From Phialocephala subalpina (taxonomy: Eukaryota; Ascomycota; Leotiomycetes; Helotiales; Mollisiaceae): a stretch of DNA of 64,000 nucleotides. Position 1 is the first letter of the stretch. Each line of letters begins with the position of its first letter. The position numbers were made by a program, and so were the translations under genes. Where the stretch lies: contig FJOG01000028.1 in the NCBI GenBank assembly GCA_900073065.1, positions 560,188 through 624,187 on the forward strand. The letters run 5' to 3'. The notes beneath the pieces were generated by a model. It did no database searches. It was not told where the DNA came from and was given only the letters and a program-made list of their open reading frames with translations. Below are positions 34,801 to 45,992 of the stretch, piece by piece.

Positions 34801-34960
34801 CTTGGGAAGTAGTTTTCGCAGGTACGGTCGTAAATGTCGAGTTCTGAAAGACTTGACGCTTGATCTGCCGTGGGTAATAGAATCTAGGTCGATCAGGTTC
34901 GGCACTGGAGAGCGTAGAAAGTACAGCCACCGAGGCCACAAATAGTGAAGGTGTATGCAT
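31805..34960 (-). CDS. MSB2: Msb2-like signalling mucin, cell-surface osmo/pathogenicity sensor
   Basis: 1051-aa single-exon type I membrane protein. A signal peptide covers about residues 1-19. About 650 residues of Ser/Thr/Ala/Val-rich mucin repeats follow, with units such as STGSVPETVIQPTVSS and SFTGTGGSTAA, expected to be heavily O-glycosylated. Residues about 789-906 (IQLGFLYPLNYDFVVGNP through NYINPAIPIMAG) match the membrane-proximal regulatory region conserved in filamentous-fungal Msb2. One TM helix (about 950-972) precedes a basic 79-residue cytoplasmic tail. Msb2 activates Cdc42/MAPK pathways for filamentation, surface sensing and osmotic stress; this role is established for the family and inferred here. 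A 524-codon frame on the opposite strand is an artefact of the repeats. Confidence 0.9.
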   Translation of the reverse strand: MHTPSLFVASVAVLSTLSSAEPDRPRFYYPRQIKRQVFQNSTFTTVPAKTTSQESLISSSSSSSSSTKRSTSSSSLLSVLESITGTGSTTQQDASSSGSASSSSSSSSSSSTSTTGSSSLDSTISSLLGLSSSGSSSTIDEVTTVVISQTTVVAPDSTTAASTTAKAVASDSVASTGSVPETVIQPTVSSVASSAASTGSAPESEVQPTVSSSSDSVSSAASVASTGTIPDVVVSPTPSSSADSQTSAVSSVASTGSVPDVVISPTASSASVASTGSVPATIVSPTVSSTTSDDSTATSSASSSGSAITFGPGGVLGSSSTSSDSVTATPTTLTSGVSFTGTGGSTAATVSSSDSAVSSGISFAGTGGSTAAATTTSGISFTGTGGSTAAASSTSVALVPSFLSSIVSGLSSDDSSIASPTSSSAPSTTGISSVASSAVSATGTDSIVSNTSATDSAVSVSATDSSVASSAPTSTADPVSSVVSSLASDASSVVSTVASTSTDSVSSVAATDSASSVASSVDPASSVVSSSAPTVTSGVSGSASTGVPLSTTTSDAPLSTSNPTTDLGSIISSIFGTTSSSVPVTTTDVGSTVTPTSSAISASSVVTSITSAPPVSSDTGITTVVPPTSNSTIASVTTSPTTAPTSVTVSPTSGSTDISSAVNSTAVVSPTSSATVSLTTASGSSATSASSLASETTSNNGTTIATATSASSAQIITSGLATSTSSSAPTTQPETILPTGTNSATSLWLPPTIIAASSAAGTVSQTSQATGIASGLPRVISNPNATVAPPDTTLIQLGFLYPLNYDFVVGNPMSSAQIFQYLPQGVADGLGLKQEMVVMKSLIPMDTTQQLGFITTLAQMYIPSNMVSTLSLDIHIPTAQIYNNGDQSINTLVNYINPAIPIMAGSTLGSTGASGTGSGSAATSSSASGNNNNVFDPQTQNTSSKVSGTTAGIALAAIGGSAAYGVAMFLVARRYKRRKTSHRRSSSVMSPSEMRQSGSPALMGGANAFMSGGRTTPGNDRNSRGSGRTGNSARTAQISAPMMAENSLGWN

Positions 34961-37900
34961 CCTGGCAATTGGTATATGTAGTATGCGTTGTGTGAATTTG
35001 AGTAGTTGGGGGAGGCGCGAAGTTGAGACGGAATATAAACTTTATGATCTAGACTGGAGTCAGCGCCGACAACGTCGATTGACCACCCGACCGCGCAACT
35101 GACTGTCAGGGCAAATTGTATTAACGAGTGTACTTGACAAAAATGTCAACGAGCGTGTCTGTTTGTGAATAACGTCAGTGATGATTCTTGATTCTGGCAT
35201 GCTGTTTCGCATGAATGATCCACCGATCCCCAGCGACCGACCAGCAGCCGTCTTGGTATCGCGATGAAAACAATTTCTCCTCGCCATGATTCTCCCCAAC
35301 TCGCAAACAAATATTATCGACTCACCGGGCGAGATTAGTGTACCAGTCGTAATTCGAATCGCGGTCTCAAAGGAGTGTCGTGACGAAAATCGTCGAAGAG
35401 TTGGGGGTTCGTCTTCACAACTTCAAATCGTCCGGACTCATGAGCAAGCGACCATTATCCTAGGCCTCCGGAGGCTCTTCGTTTTCGATGTAATTGACGT
35501 GATCGTAAAGGCGTGCGAGCAAGCTGCACGACTCGAAGGTGAAGTTGACCTGGAGGAGAGGTTGAGAGGCGGTGGAGAGGGAAGGAGGATGGCGGAGGGA
35601 GGTGAGATTTGGTACAGTACGGGGCCGAGAGGGCGAGCGAGGATGATAGCGCGGCCCTGGCTGCGGGTGTCCTGAGGAGGAAGGAACAAGATTGAATTTT
35701 AGGGTGGTAAACTACCAATGAGAGGCCGTGCCAAATGGGGCAGGGGCTTGGATACGGGAATCGAGGACGATGCGCTGCATAATACGCCCACTATTTATCA
35801 AGTCGACCGAAATGTGATCACTTTATGCTGCAAAAGGTGTAAATTGAGCAAGGAGCCTGTGAAATACTGCGATCATTGCTCTATGGGTCTTGCAGCCGCT
35901 TGCAGCAGAGCAAAGCTAGTGGCTGCCCTGGACTCTCCTCCGAAGGAGGGAGACCACGAGTTGGACGGTGCTCACTACGAAGGTACTGTAGTATCACCAC
36001 GACTCCCCTGCAGTAATAAGGCGTGGTATTGGGAGGATGGACAAGATGGATGGCGTACTCTGTTCTTCCCATTCGTACAGTCTGACTCTGCTTTCATGTC
36101 TGCTCGGATGCTTGCGTTCACTCTTTCTCTTGACTCCGTTACCTTGCATCACGTTTACTGTATTTTCGGGGGGTCGTCCTCCATCGGTCGTCCACGTTTC
36201 TCGCGATGGCTGCTGCCCTGAATTGGAGGAGGCGGCGGCATGAACATTGAATACGCTTGTAGGGGTTCACTCCTCGCCTTAAACCCCATCTACTTTCTTT
36301 CAACCAACGAATGACACGGCCCGTTCAGTGAGATGGTGTGTTTGACCATGACCCCCTTCAAATCTCCGGCTATGCTCACGACGCTGGGATATTCTGTCGC
36401 TTAATATCCGTATCACCATGTTGGGCATGGTAAAATATACAGACTGAGCGACCATCTTGGTTTTTCATCGGGAATGCGAACAGAGCCATGCCGAGTCATC
36501 TGGATGGCATCGGGGAGAGCCTTCGGAATGGCATCTTCTCAGGTTGACTGTTCGTGACGACGCTTCGTTCTCCCTCTCGAATCATGGTGGCAGCGATGAG
36601 GCTTGAGGCTGAGCATCCGGCCACGCACATCGATCTTTTTCCGGATCAATTTTATGCAGGTGTTATGCCTATTAGTCGCTTGGACTTGCAATTGGACCTT
36701 GGTGACCGCCTGACAGCCACAAATTCAATATTCTCCGCTTGACTTGAGGATGAATTATTTTCCTTTGTTTCTCGTCACTTCCCCTCGCATACGAAGGACG
36801 CGTGATACGGACTGCACATATCGGATTACGATTAAGCGTCGTTGGTGGGCTACTGGATCATCGTGATCGAGACACTTTGCGACAAGCCGGTGTCTGCAGA
36901 ATGAAAACTTCGAGGAACGCGGATCTTGTTCCTGGTGCACGGCTCACCTCCACCAAAAATCGAACGGCCACCAACACTAAGACCGATCGATATGAGAGAC
37001 TTTGTTTGCCTAGCACACCATCGCTACAGCAGCTAGCCGCCCCCATCAACACTATCCAGCCTCAAGTCTTGCCACCAAAGACCTGATGAGCGCCGGGCAT
37101 CCTAAAAATATACGGGATCATCAAGCTTGAATCTTTACTTGACGAGTTGACGACAGCGACCGTGAGCAGCGAACTGACTTTGAACTCGTTCTCAAGTCCC
37201 CTTCTTGTATACGAGAATCAGAGCACTGCCAAAACTCAGATTCCCCTTCTGTACTCGGTGGCTCACTGGCTGCTACCATCTTGGCGATATTTACCGACAA
37301 CCGATGTTACTCTCCCATGCCCGTCGCCAAATCGATTATGTTCCTGAGAAGGTCCAGACCCGGCGCCAACGGAAGATTGATGCTGATCTCCCAGCACCAA
37401 ATCACAACCCATCGCGCTTTTGCTTCATTTTCCAAGGCCTCATCAAACAATTTCCCCAAAATCAACACGTGCAAAAATCCCGATGGTCAATTCCCCGAGT
37501 TTTGACTAATTCTGCTACCGGTTCATGAAGTGCCGCGAGCACCGATTCTCCACCAGAGCAGAAGCACGAGCAGCGTTCGTGATTTCGTGTTTCCAAAGCC
37601 GCAAACACGAGAAGAGATGGAGTTTCAACCCACCGCACGAGACGAAAGATCCCCCTCCTGGATCCCATCTCAAAGCTTAACTATTTCCCTCTCCACCCCG
37701 ACGAAGCTTCTCTGTAACATTCTTTGTCGTCATTTTCATCTCAACTTCCTCAAAAATGACAGCACCCTCTGCTCGACTTTAGCCTTCTCTCACGTTTCAC
37801 GATCACATTCTCACGAATCAACATCTCAAACCCCAGCCCCTTTTCGCACTCCTTGCCTTATCCAAGATCCAAGATCCGGCCTTCCCCCACGACCACCGAA

Positions 37901-40900
37901 ACCCTTCGAGAAGCATCAACCCCTCTTCGTCCCATCTTCTTTCACTGTTGCATGCCGACAACCGTCTTGCAGCCTCATCGTGGAACTTCCACCCTTCAGC
38001 AGCTTCCCCTCATAAACTCATAACACGTTTCACACCTTCGTAGCTACTTCATCACCACTATGAAATAAATTGCCACACAGCCGTCACTGCCGAAACGTTC
38101 TTCCTTCCCCTCCTTCCTCATCTACGAACAGCCATTTGTGAGGTTACCAAACTCCAAACCCTCGATCTAACCGCCAAAACTTGCAGTGGGATAAATTTAA
38201 ATCACGGCCCGTCACGACCGTGACTGCCGAAATGTTCTTCCCCTCCCGGAACCAGAAAACGCACTTTCACTCAATCAACATCGCAAATTTTCAAAATCAT
38301 ACGTGCCAATAAGATCAGCACGTCCTATGCCCCTATTCAGAGAACGCTCATAAGTTCCAGACCACGGCGCAATTTGACGACCTTTCGATCTTCTCTTTTC
38401 CAGACTTTCCCCAGGATAGCAAATTACTGTAATATTCCATTCTAAGAATGAGCAGGAAACTGCCAGGAAGCCGCGAGTCTATGAAAGTCCGTGGTCTGCC
38501 CGTGAATCCTACGGCGCCGCGTCGTTCATCTCATCTTCATCACCGACCGAATCGTGCATGAATGCCTTCATTTCCCGCTCATCTCGTTCGCTCAGCTTTC
38601 TCCCACATTCAAAATACTCGTAATCATCTCATTCCCATCTCCCGAGAGAAACCCATCCCCCACTCTTCCTTCAGCTGCAGAGAATCAAAAGTTTCTTCTC
38701 ATCTCCGTCCTGTGCATGAATCCACATCTCGGCCTCTCTTGTTTCATGTTCAAGAAATTGGAAGTCTTTTTCGTACCTCATCACGTGCAGGTGCCAAGCC
38801 TGAAACAACATCAAAGTTCCCCAGTGTCTTGGCGTGAAACATCGCTTCTTTCTCTTCCCATTCCCCTTCATCTCAAACTCGACAAGCCCGTTTTGCTCAG
38901 CCTCAATCCCAATAAACCTGATACGAACTTGGCGAACACCTTCCAAGAAAGAAAGATAGGGCTAAAAGGGAAGAGTGGGAGTGTTGCACATCGCAGTTTG
39001 CTAATCATGTCATCGGCGGTTCGTGTTTGGGTCGGTACAACGTTTGTGTGTCACTGGGCTTTGATACGAAGCTGAGAGGAACGGAGAATGTCACTGTGAG
39101 GTGTGATTTTTGCATTGCATGAATGTGTTCGTGTTCTTTCAGCCTCAAGTGGACGCTGGATGTCACGTTTGAATCTTCTCGAATGTTCCTCTTTGGTTCT
39201 GTTTCTGCTTCGTTTCATGTCAAACTTACGATGATATTCACTTGCTCAAGTCAAACTCACACTTTCGGACTAGTTTCAAAGACAGCTTTACCTCTGGCTA
39301 TATAATCGAGGCTTGGTTCTGGTTGTAAAGTAACAAACACTGCTCGCAAGAATGGATTGACTATGTGATCAGCATTGTTCCTCACGTGGATAGTTCCCTA
39401 CTTTGTGCCTTCCTACCATCCTTTCGCGCGAGGATCTCAGGAGGGGTCTCAAATATTTGAGCCTCTGTCCCTAGTTGCCTTTCATCTTCTCGCACGGACT
39501 TATTTTCGCTGCCAAGGCTCTGCTATTGTCAAGTTCCAAGTGCGAGTTTAGATGAAAGAGTACTATACCCAGGTATCCAATGAGGGCTCGTGTGGCTCGT
39601 GTGAGTAGAATCGGAGACTAAGACCGAAGACTGGTGCGACCTTCCAAGGACGCGTGTGCCCCTGAACGACGACGACCTCGAAGTAAGTTGCGAGTAGGAT
39701 GGCGGGATCGAAAATGGGAAACCCATCGTTTCTCCAGCGTCTCAGACGTACCTTCTTTTATGCATTTCCCTTCGGTAAGAATTTAGCTTTACCCAAACTT
39801 GAATCTCCATGCCAAGCTCAACACAATCAGGTCTTTGATAAAACGTGATTTTACTCTCTACGTCCTGTTAGCACACGCTAGGCGTGAGCGAGCGCCGATA
39901 TGGTCTCCAACTCTTATAAAGCGATGACTTACGACCGCTAAAGATCGGTATCAACTAGTATCACCATGATGCCAATCAATTTAGGAGGACTGTTGTCTCC
40001 TGTCCTCCATCCTTGATTCCTGCTCGGCCATCATTATACACAGCCTCCCCTGAGTGGGTCAACTCTAGTGTCTCTTATGCATGAGCCTATGAAAGACGAG
40101 AGCGTCTATCGGATGTTTGTTTTTGTTGTCAACATGTCAACTACGATTAAGTCGTCACGACTTACTTGACCGGACGACATTTCTAGACTTTAACGTCTCA
40201 AACGTGCTTGATGTTCATCTTCTGCTTCTGCTTTTGGTTTGCAGTTCCGTGATGTTATTAAGTTATAATTACTCGTCGGATCTAAGTAATTGTTGTCAAC
40301 ACTGATCCCCATTTGTTTTTATTTCTCAGCGTCGTAATGACTTCAATAGTGAGGCAGTAGATAGATCTGAGGTCTATACTTCCATCTCCCGATCTCCAAT
40401 TTTGATCTTGCCTGGATGGCTGAGTGTAAAGACGGTGGCGTCCGCCTTATCCTTTCCCTTCTTCTTGACCTCTCAGTACTTGTGAGTGTGTGATCTATTG
40501 GCGATTCAGCTTTTATATCTAAGAAATCGAGTGAAAGGGAGAAAGAGACTGACACGAAGGAAAGCCCTATGGCCTCTTGATCTGTGAGTCATCAAGCATC
40601 TGAACGAGTCTAGAAACGCACGCGAATAAGCTCAGGTCTATCGTCTTTCACTGCCAGAGCATTAGAGGTCGAATTGACGCCACGTCCAACATCACCAGGG
40701 CTTCCCGGGCGTCCTCGACGGCGACGGTATATCAGTAGGGTTCTTTCTTTCGCATATTTGCAACATCTTCTTGTGCGTAAGCATCTCATTCTGGAGGCCT
40801 GAGGTGGTTCCCTTCTTTCGCTTTCCATCCATGATGAGAATGTAGAATTTAGTAGTCTTCATATTGCTCTTGCCGTTCTGAAGCGTAGTCAACCCACAGG

Positions 40901-41206
40901 CACTCCTTCCTGCTGTGCAATACCTGCCTCGGCTGCAAGTTACCAAAGTTTTAAATCCCCTTTCGCAATGTTTATCCCCTTCACCTCCTCCTCTTCGCTG
41001 CATTCTTATTACCCTCAAGTCCCTATCGTATCTCTATTTAGCATTCAGCAACCCTCCCTCGTCAGCACAAGTCCCCAGCCCACGAGCCCGACCCCCGCAC
41101 TCCACCAATATGCCTCCTAACGCAGGGCTCGGCCCTGATCTCTTTCATTTGTTCAATGAACAACCTTCATCGGCCTCCACTACGAATTAATTCACCGCAG
41201 ACACCA
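34961..41206. other. Gene-poor region
   Basis: More than 6 kb without a supportable gene. Open frames are short or low-complexity. It includes an imperfect direct repeat around 38079-38110 and 38216-38247 sharing ACTGCCGAAA-GTTCTTCC. The upstream copy of a larger diverged duplication lies near 39839-40205. Long MSB2 upstream control sequence or non-coding transcripts are possible but not shown. Confidence 0.5.
39839..40205 (+). repeat. Diverged direct duplication, copy A
   Basis: Shares order and sequence blocks with 43314-43640. Examples are CTTATAAAGCGATGAC versus CTTATAACGCGACGAC, GCCAATCAATTTAGG versus GCCTATCAACTTAGG, and GTGTCTATC-like words followed by TTTTTGTTGTCAA versus TCTTTGTTGTCAA. 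Differences include indels and transversions, so the copies are old. No coding potential is seen. Confidence 0.6.
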
Positions 41207-41963
41207 ATGTTGACCTCTCAAGGTACTGTATGAACCCTGCTTCATTCTTCCTTTCCTCTTACGCAATTCCCGATGACACTTGCTAACCAACGTAGCGTAT
41301 CCTGGCCCACCGCAACCCGAATTGACGCCAGCTTCAACAGCCAATTGCCCAGCGTCCTCAACGCCATCCCTACCATCCGCCACTTCCCCAGCCTCATTGA
41401 CATCGACGACTTCACCACATGGAAGGGACAACTGGTTCGATACTCCTGGCTTCCAAACATACTTCGGGTACAAATTATCCAGGCTCGCACACTTATTCAA
41501 AGTGTTTGCGGATACCCAAGACGTTGAGCAGGTTTTGGGTTTGATACCAAAAAAATTTGGGATTCTAAGAAACGACCTACCTTCCATGCAACAATGCAGG
41601 GGGCAGAAAGTTCAATTATGCTTAGGTCTCTGTCCCAGACGCGAAAATAGAAGTCAGTTCTGGAGTATCAAAAATGGAACTCACGGAGCAGACGATCGGT
41701 GCTTCACTCAATTCCTGATTTGGAGTCTGGAGTCTGATGAACAAGACGGGTTGACTTTGCACCTCAGTCTTCGCAGGGTATGTTACTTCTACTCGGGTTG
41801 TGCTTTCTTGCTCTGTACCTTTTTGCTCTCAAATAACATATTAAAGAAATGTTGGATGAACCATAATAACCCACCCGCATTGCAAGACGACTTCATCCTC
41901 CGAACTGGTCCCTCTCGCATTGGCAACGCGGCTGGAGTTGATTACAACTCAAACATGTTTTGA
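41207..41963 (+). CDS. Tentative hypothetical gene
   Basis: A short first exon (MLTSQ) is followed by a well-formed 73-nt intron (41223-41295, branch TGCTAACC). The frame beyond is open, encoding a Pro/Ser/Thr-rich segment and then DNWFDTPGFQTYFGYKLSRLAHLF. The next 100 codons show no family features. A neighbouring frame over the same stretch is also open, so the coding call is weak. A separate Cys/His-containing frame at 42249-42530 (ACFNYWACGF...HQLTC) may or may not be a further exon. Confidence 0.3.
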
Positions 41964-44656
41964 CATAGAGTTCCATTCAATCTTTGAATATTCCTACGTT
42001 TATGGCACAAACCATGGTGCGCATCAGCTTATCTTCGAGGAGGAATTGTTTATTGCAAGAGGACCAGCACTGCCCCAACCGTTACCACCAGCTTCTTTCT
42101 CTTACATCTCCTAGCATATCTCTAAGCTAGCAAATGCAACCGAAAGCGATCTCATTCGAAAATCCAGGCTTCAAACCTCTGATTTGATCAAAATTCTTCA
42201 AGCGTGGTTCCGATCTCCTGAAAGCTGCTCACCGTTGTCCCTGCCATTGTGGAACAACATGAGCAGAAATGTGACGAGGAACCTTTCACAGTGCCAAAAG
42301 AATTGGCTGTTACCGACTTGAGCCATGGCTTGCAGAATGGTATCAACCCCAGTCTACCTCCACCTCCTGCGTGTTTCAACTATTGGGCTTGTGGCTTTCG
42401 AGACTTTGACCAAGCCGTTGTCGACGCTCATCAACTCACATGCACGGCACCTTCTGTGGAACTTTGCACTGAGCTGGAGAAGAAGTTTGCAGTGAGGAAA
42501 CACTATGAGGTAGCTGGCGGCTCAACATAAGCCAGGAATATATTCCCATGTCCCGACGAGGAGAAATGGTGTGGGGCGATTCACTTCTTCAACTCGTCAG
42601 GGTTGTTGGCCCACTGGTTGTATTGCACCGTCGATGAGTTTCCGATGAAGAAGGTTGGGGGGAGCCAGACCAACTTGCTTTGACAAGTGTTGCTTCGAGA
42701 GTTCAAAGTCGGATTTGGTCGTCGAACGCATGCTGGACTGTGTTGATTGCCAGCAGTACAGGGACAATTAAGTGGCTGAAGTTCAGGGAATGTGGATTTG
42801 ATCATAAGAGTTCGAATGTGGTTATCGAGTACTTGAAAATCTCTTTTCATGTCACAGTAAAAGTTCGATCAAGCAATTAGGGCTCAAGTGAATTTAGGCA
42901 TCGAGATTGCTTAGAGATATACTATAGTAACGCTGTTGCCTTCATCTCGACATCGCTTCCTTGTTCTCGAATTCCAGCAAGTGCCTTATCCTTAGACTAT
43001 TATATCTGATAATTCCATGTAAATTTGTTGTTAGCAATCCTACTTTAGTCTCATAAAGCCCTCTTTTCAAATCCTTATCCCGCATTGCAAACCAATCTCA
43101 ATACCAGCGCCACAGCTTCAGATACTCTTTTTGTCAATTATCGTCCCTCGCCCATCGTTCGTGCAAGTGAACTGCTGTATGTAATGTCTCTTCCGAACAA
43201 TCTAGTCGCTGATCCTTTCTCTGCAGCGTTTAGTACCTGCTTTTATCCCTTCATTGAGAATTCGAAATCAATACTATCCGCGACTTTTCATCTCAACACA
43301 ATCAGCCCTTCCGCAAAACGTGAATGTGCCTCTTGCTTTATATACTAGGCGTAACCAAGCAGCAACACCATTTCCAAATCTTATAACGCGACGACGTATG
43401 GCTGCTGATCTTAAGTATCAACTGATTAAAGCTTAATGCCTATCAACTTAGGGGCATGTCAACCCTTTGCTTGTCCGTCTTTCGTCCCTGCTAATATATC
43501 TACCACGCAGAATCCTAAAGTATTTTCCTAGAGGATGTCTGCGGAAGACTGTAGTGTCTATCAGATTTTGGTCTTTGTTGTCAATTTATATATAGCTATC
43601 AGGTACCACGTTTGCAGAGTTTGATGTTTTAACGGGCTTTGATACTCGTCCTTTGCTCTTAATTCGTACTGTTGAAAAAAAAAAAGATAATAGAGTATGC
43701 AAACTGCCGTAATACAGCCCTCACCTTGCTTCATGGTCAATCATGTCTCTCACAATTACCTCTTGGGTGCTCGCTCCATTGGAGGTGAGGTCTCCCTTTT
43801 CTCGTCTACGGGCGGTCGCGTGCTGCCAAGTTTCAAGACCCCATGTTCAAGTTATGTCTTTGAAGTGAATAACAAGTGCATTCTATGTTCCTTTTGGACT
43901 CCCCCCCCCCTTTCGTCAAAGCATTCACGTCTTATAATCAAGGTATTGCAGTACTCACAGATCCTTTTTGTCCTAGAGTATCAAACACAGCCATTCTTAT
44001 TATACCTCCCATCCCCTTTCAAACCCGAATATGTTCCATTCCAAGTTATCCTCACTTTCAAGTATTGCCACTTATCAGACCTAATAATAATCGCTGTCAA
44101 TGCTTCCGAATTTCAAATTCCGAATTTGATTCCACGCCATTTCAGTAGCTCTAAGAAAGACGTCGCAGTTAATTGCAAGCTCCTTACGAGGCTTTTTCTA
44201 TCACCAGCCCTGGACCTCGGGAGTACAACCCTAGAGGAAAGTGAAGGCAACGCCTACCACCCTCATCCATAATCTCCGTTGAATCGCCATAGTAGTGTTT
44301 GGTCGAATTTCTAGGGAGCAAGTTCTTTTTATATGCAAGGAATAAATGCCTCAAAGAAGACATCTGACTGGGAGAAGTGAAATCTGGTCTCTGAGTCTTC
44401 AAGGCCTGTAATGAGTCGAGTAGTGCTAGTGACTAATCTCAGGGCCGTTGACAGTTAGTAGCCTTCGTATATTTGACTTAATTTTGGACTCGGAACACGT
44501 GTTGAAATTCGTTCAATTGCCGTATGCAGAGTCAGCCAAGCGAAGCAGCGTAATTAATCACGCCATAAATTCACTCGCACGATAAAGATACCGCAAGCTC
44601 CTTCTATACACCTCAAGTACCAAAATTGTTACCCAGATTCGAAGTCTTACGTTGCA
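41964..44656. other. Gene-poor region, continuation
   Basis: No gene is supported apart from the weak frame at 42249-42530. It contains copy B of the duplication and a 10-base C run at about 43904. Confidence 0.45.
43314..43640 (+). repeat. Diverged direct duplication, copy B
   Basis: Partner of the segment at 39839-40205, in the same orientation about 3.45 kb away. Alignable blocks include ACTAGGCGTAACCAAGC (compare GCTAGGCGTGAGCGAGC) and ATCTTATAACGCGACGAC. Confidence 0.6.
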
Positions 44657-45561
44657 ATGTCGGAAGAAGAGGCAAAGACTCCTCGAGTTTTTCTGGCTCG
44701 TCATGGTAAGCCCCTCACCTCCACTTCGATCCCACCGGTTTCAGTTCCCAATAAGATCCAATGATGTCCCGAAGTCTTATGACGGTGCTGAAATCAACTC
44801 TTCGTAGGCGAGACTGAATGGGCCAAATCCGGTCGCTTCACCGGTGTTTCCGAGATCCCGCTCAACGCCTTTGGAGAGGAGCAAGTTGCTGGAACAGCCA
44901 AGATTCTCGTCGGACCCAACAAACTCTTAGATCCAGCAAAACTTGGATGCGTTTTCATTAGTCCTCGCATTCGTGCTCAGTCAACTTTCGAGTTGCTTTT
45001 TGATGAAACTGAAAAAGATAGGCTGAGGACGGAGGGGAAGGTGAAGACGACGGAGAAGTTAGCGGAGTGGGGTTATGGGATCTATGAGGGGCTCAAGGAC
45101 ACTGAGATAAGAGCACTGAGGAAGGAGAGAGGGTTGGATAAAGAGAAATCGTGGGATATTTGGAGAGATGGGTGTGAGGAAGGAGAGTGAGTTTTCTCCT
45201 TCTTTCACTTTCAAATCTTGCGAGCAGGTATCCACGCTACAACATTACTTTTTCGAGACTGCTTACTTTTCAACCCAGAACGGCCCAAGAAGTTACTGCT
45301 CGTCTCGACAGTCTCATCGACGAGATCTACGCAATCCAGTCACCAAACATGCGCTCCGAGTCCCCTAGCGATGTCGTGCTCGTTGCTCATGGGCACCTTC
45401 TCCGAGCTTTTGCAAAGAGATGGTTGAGATATCCAATGAATTTCCCGCTGTCGATGATGTTACCTCCTGGCAGCGTTGGTATTCTAAGTTATCACGAGCA
45501 TGATATCAATCAACCGGCATTCTTCCTTGGCATGGGATTTCTTCCTTCCAAGGCGGAGTAG
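44657..45561 (+). CDS. SHB17: Sedoheptulose-1,7-bisphosphatase, histidine phosphatase superfamily
   Basis: 236-aa histidine-phosphatase (phosphoglycerate-mutase-like) enzyme. The phosphohistidine motif is LARHGETEW, split by an intron at 44706-44807. Next come SGRFTGVSEIPLNAFGEEQV and SPRIRAQSTFELLF, then EWGYGIYEGLKDTEI, which distinguishes the Shb17 group from glycolytic phosphoglycerate mutase. The second catalytic His lies in VLVAHGHLLRAF. A second intron is at 45187-45278. Shb17 dephosphorylates sedoheptulose-1,7-bisphosphate, driving riboneogenesis toward ribose-5-phosphate in the cytosol; this role is known in yeast and inferred here. All key residues are present and the gene appears intact. 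Confidence 0.9.
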
Positions 45562-45785
45562 GACAGGAAAGCAGAACTTATTGCCAGTCACTCATTCAGC
45601 ATTCACAACGGTTATCTTCTTATCCATTATAAATTTATTCTAGATTACTCAGATGTTGATAGTAGCTACGAGGCAAGGAATCCTCCGTCAACTACGAGCG
45701 AATCGCTTTTCCAAACAGTCTGCTACACATTCTCCTTCTTGTAAGATTACATCTACTACTACCCCATCGCGGTCCAGAACATCCA

Positions 45786-45992
45786 ATGGCGATTCTTCAT
45801 GCTGACTCATTTGCTGAGATTAAAGGCATCACGCTTGAAGAGGTCGATGTGCTGTTTGAGGGAGATTCATCGTTGGATGCAACTCCGTTGGAAGTCTTGC
45901 ATGGCTCGCGTGTTGAGGGACCGGATGAGCCGGATGTATCGTTGAAAGAGAAGTCTGGTGAGATCTCATCGCCTAGAGTGATGCTGGAATAA
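45786..45992 (+). pseudogene. C-terminal relic of an MFS sugar transporter
   Basis: The short frame reads AEIKGITLEEVDVLFEG followed by a hydrophilic tail. This matches the C-terminal end of fungal sugar porters (PETKG-x-TLEE-x-D-x-LFE). No transmembrane segments precede it and the upstream sequence is AT-rich, so only the tail survives. The opposite strand is also open for 119 codons but shows nothing recognisable. Confidence 0.55.

Noticed and set aside
37530..39075. Frames of 161 and 173 codons in the gene-poor region
   Set aside because: Pyrimidine-rich DNA gives long Ser/Pro/Phe-rich frames; no motif or intron evidence.
43697..44272. 191-codon plus-strand frame
   Set aside because: Contains a 10-C run and overlaps another open frame; no conserved feature.
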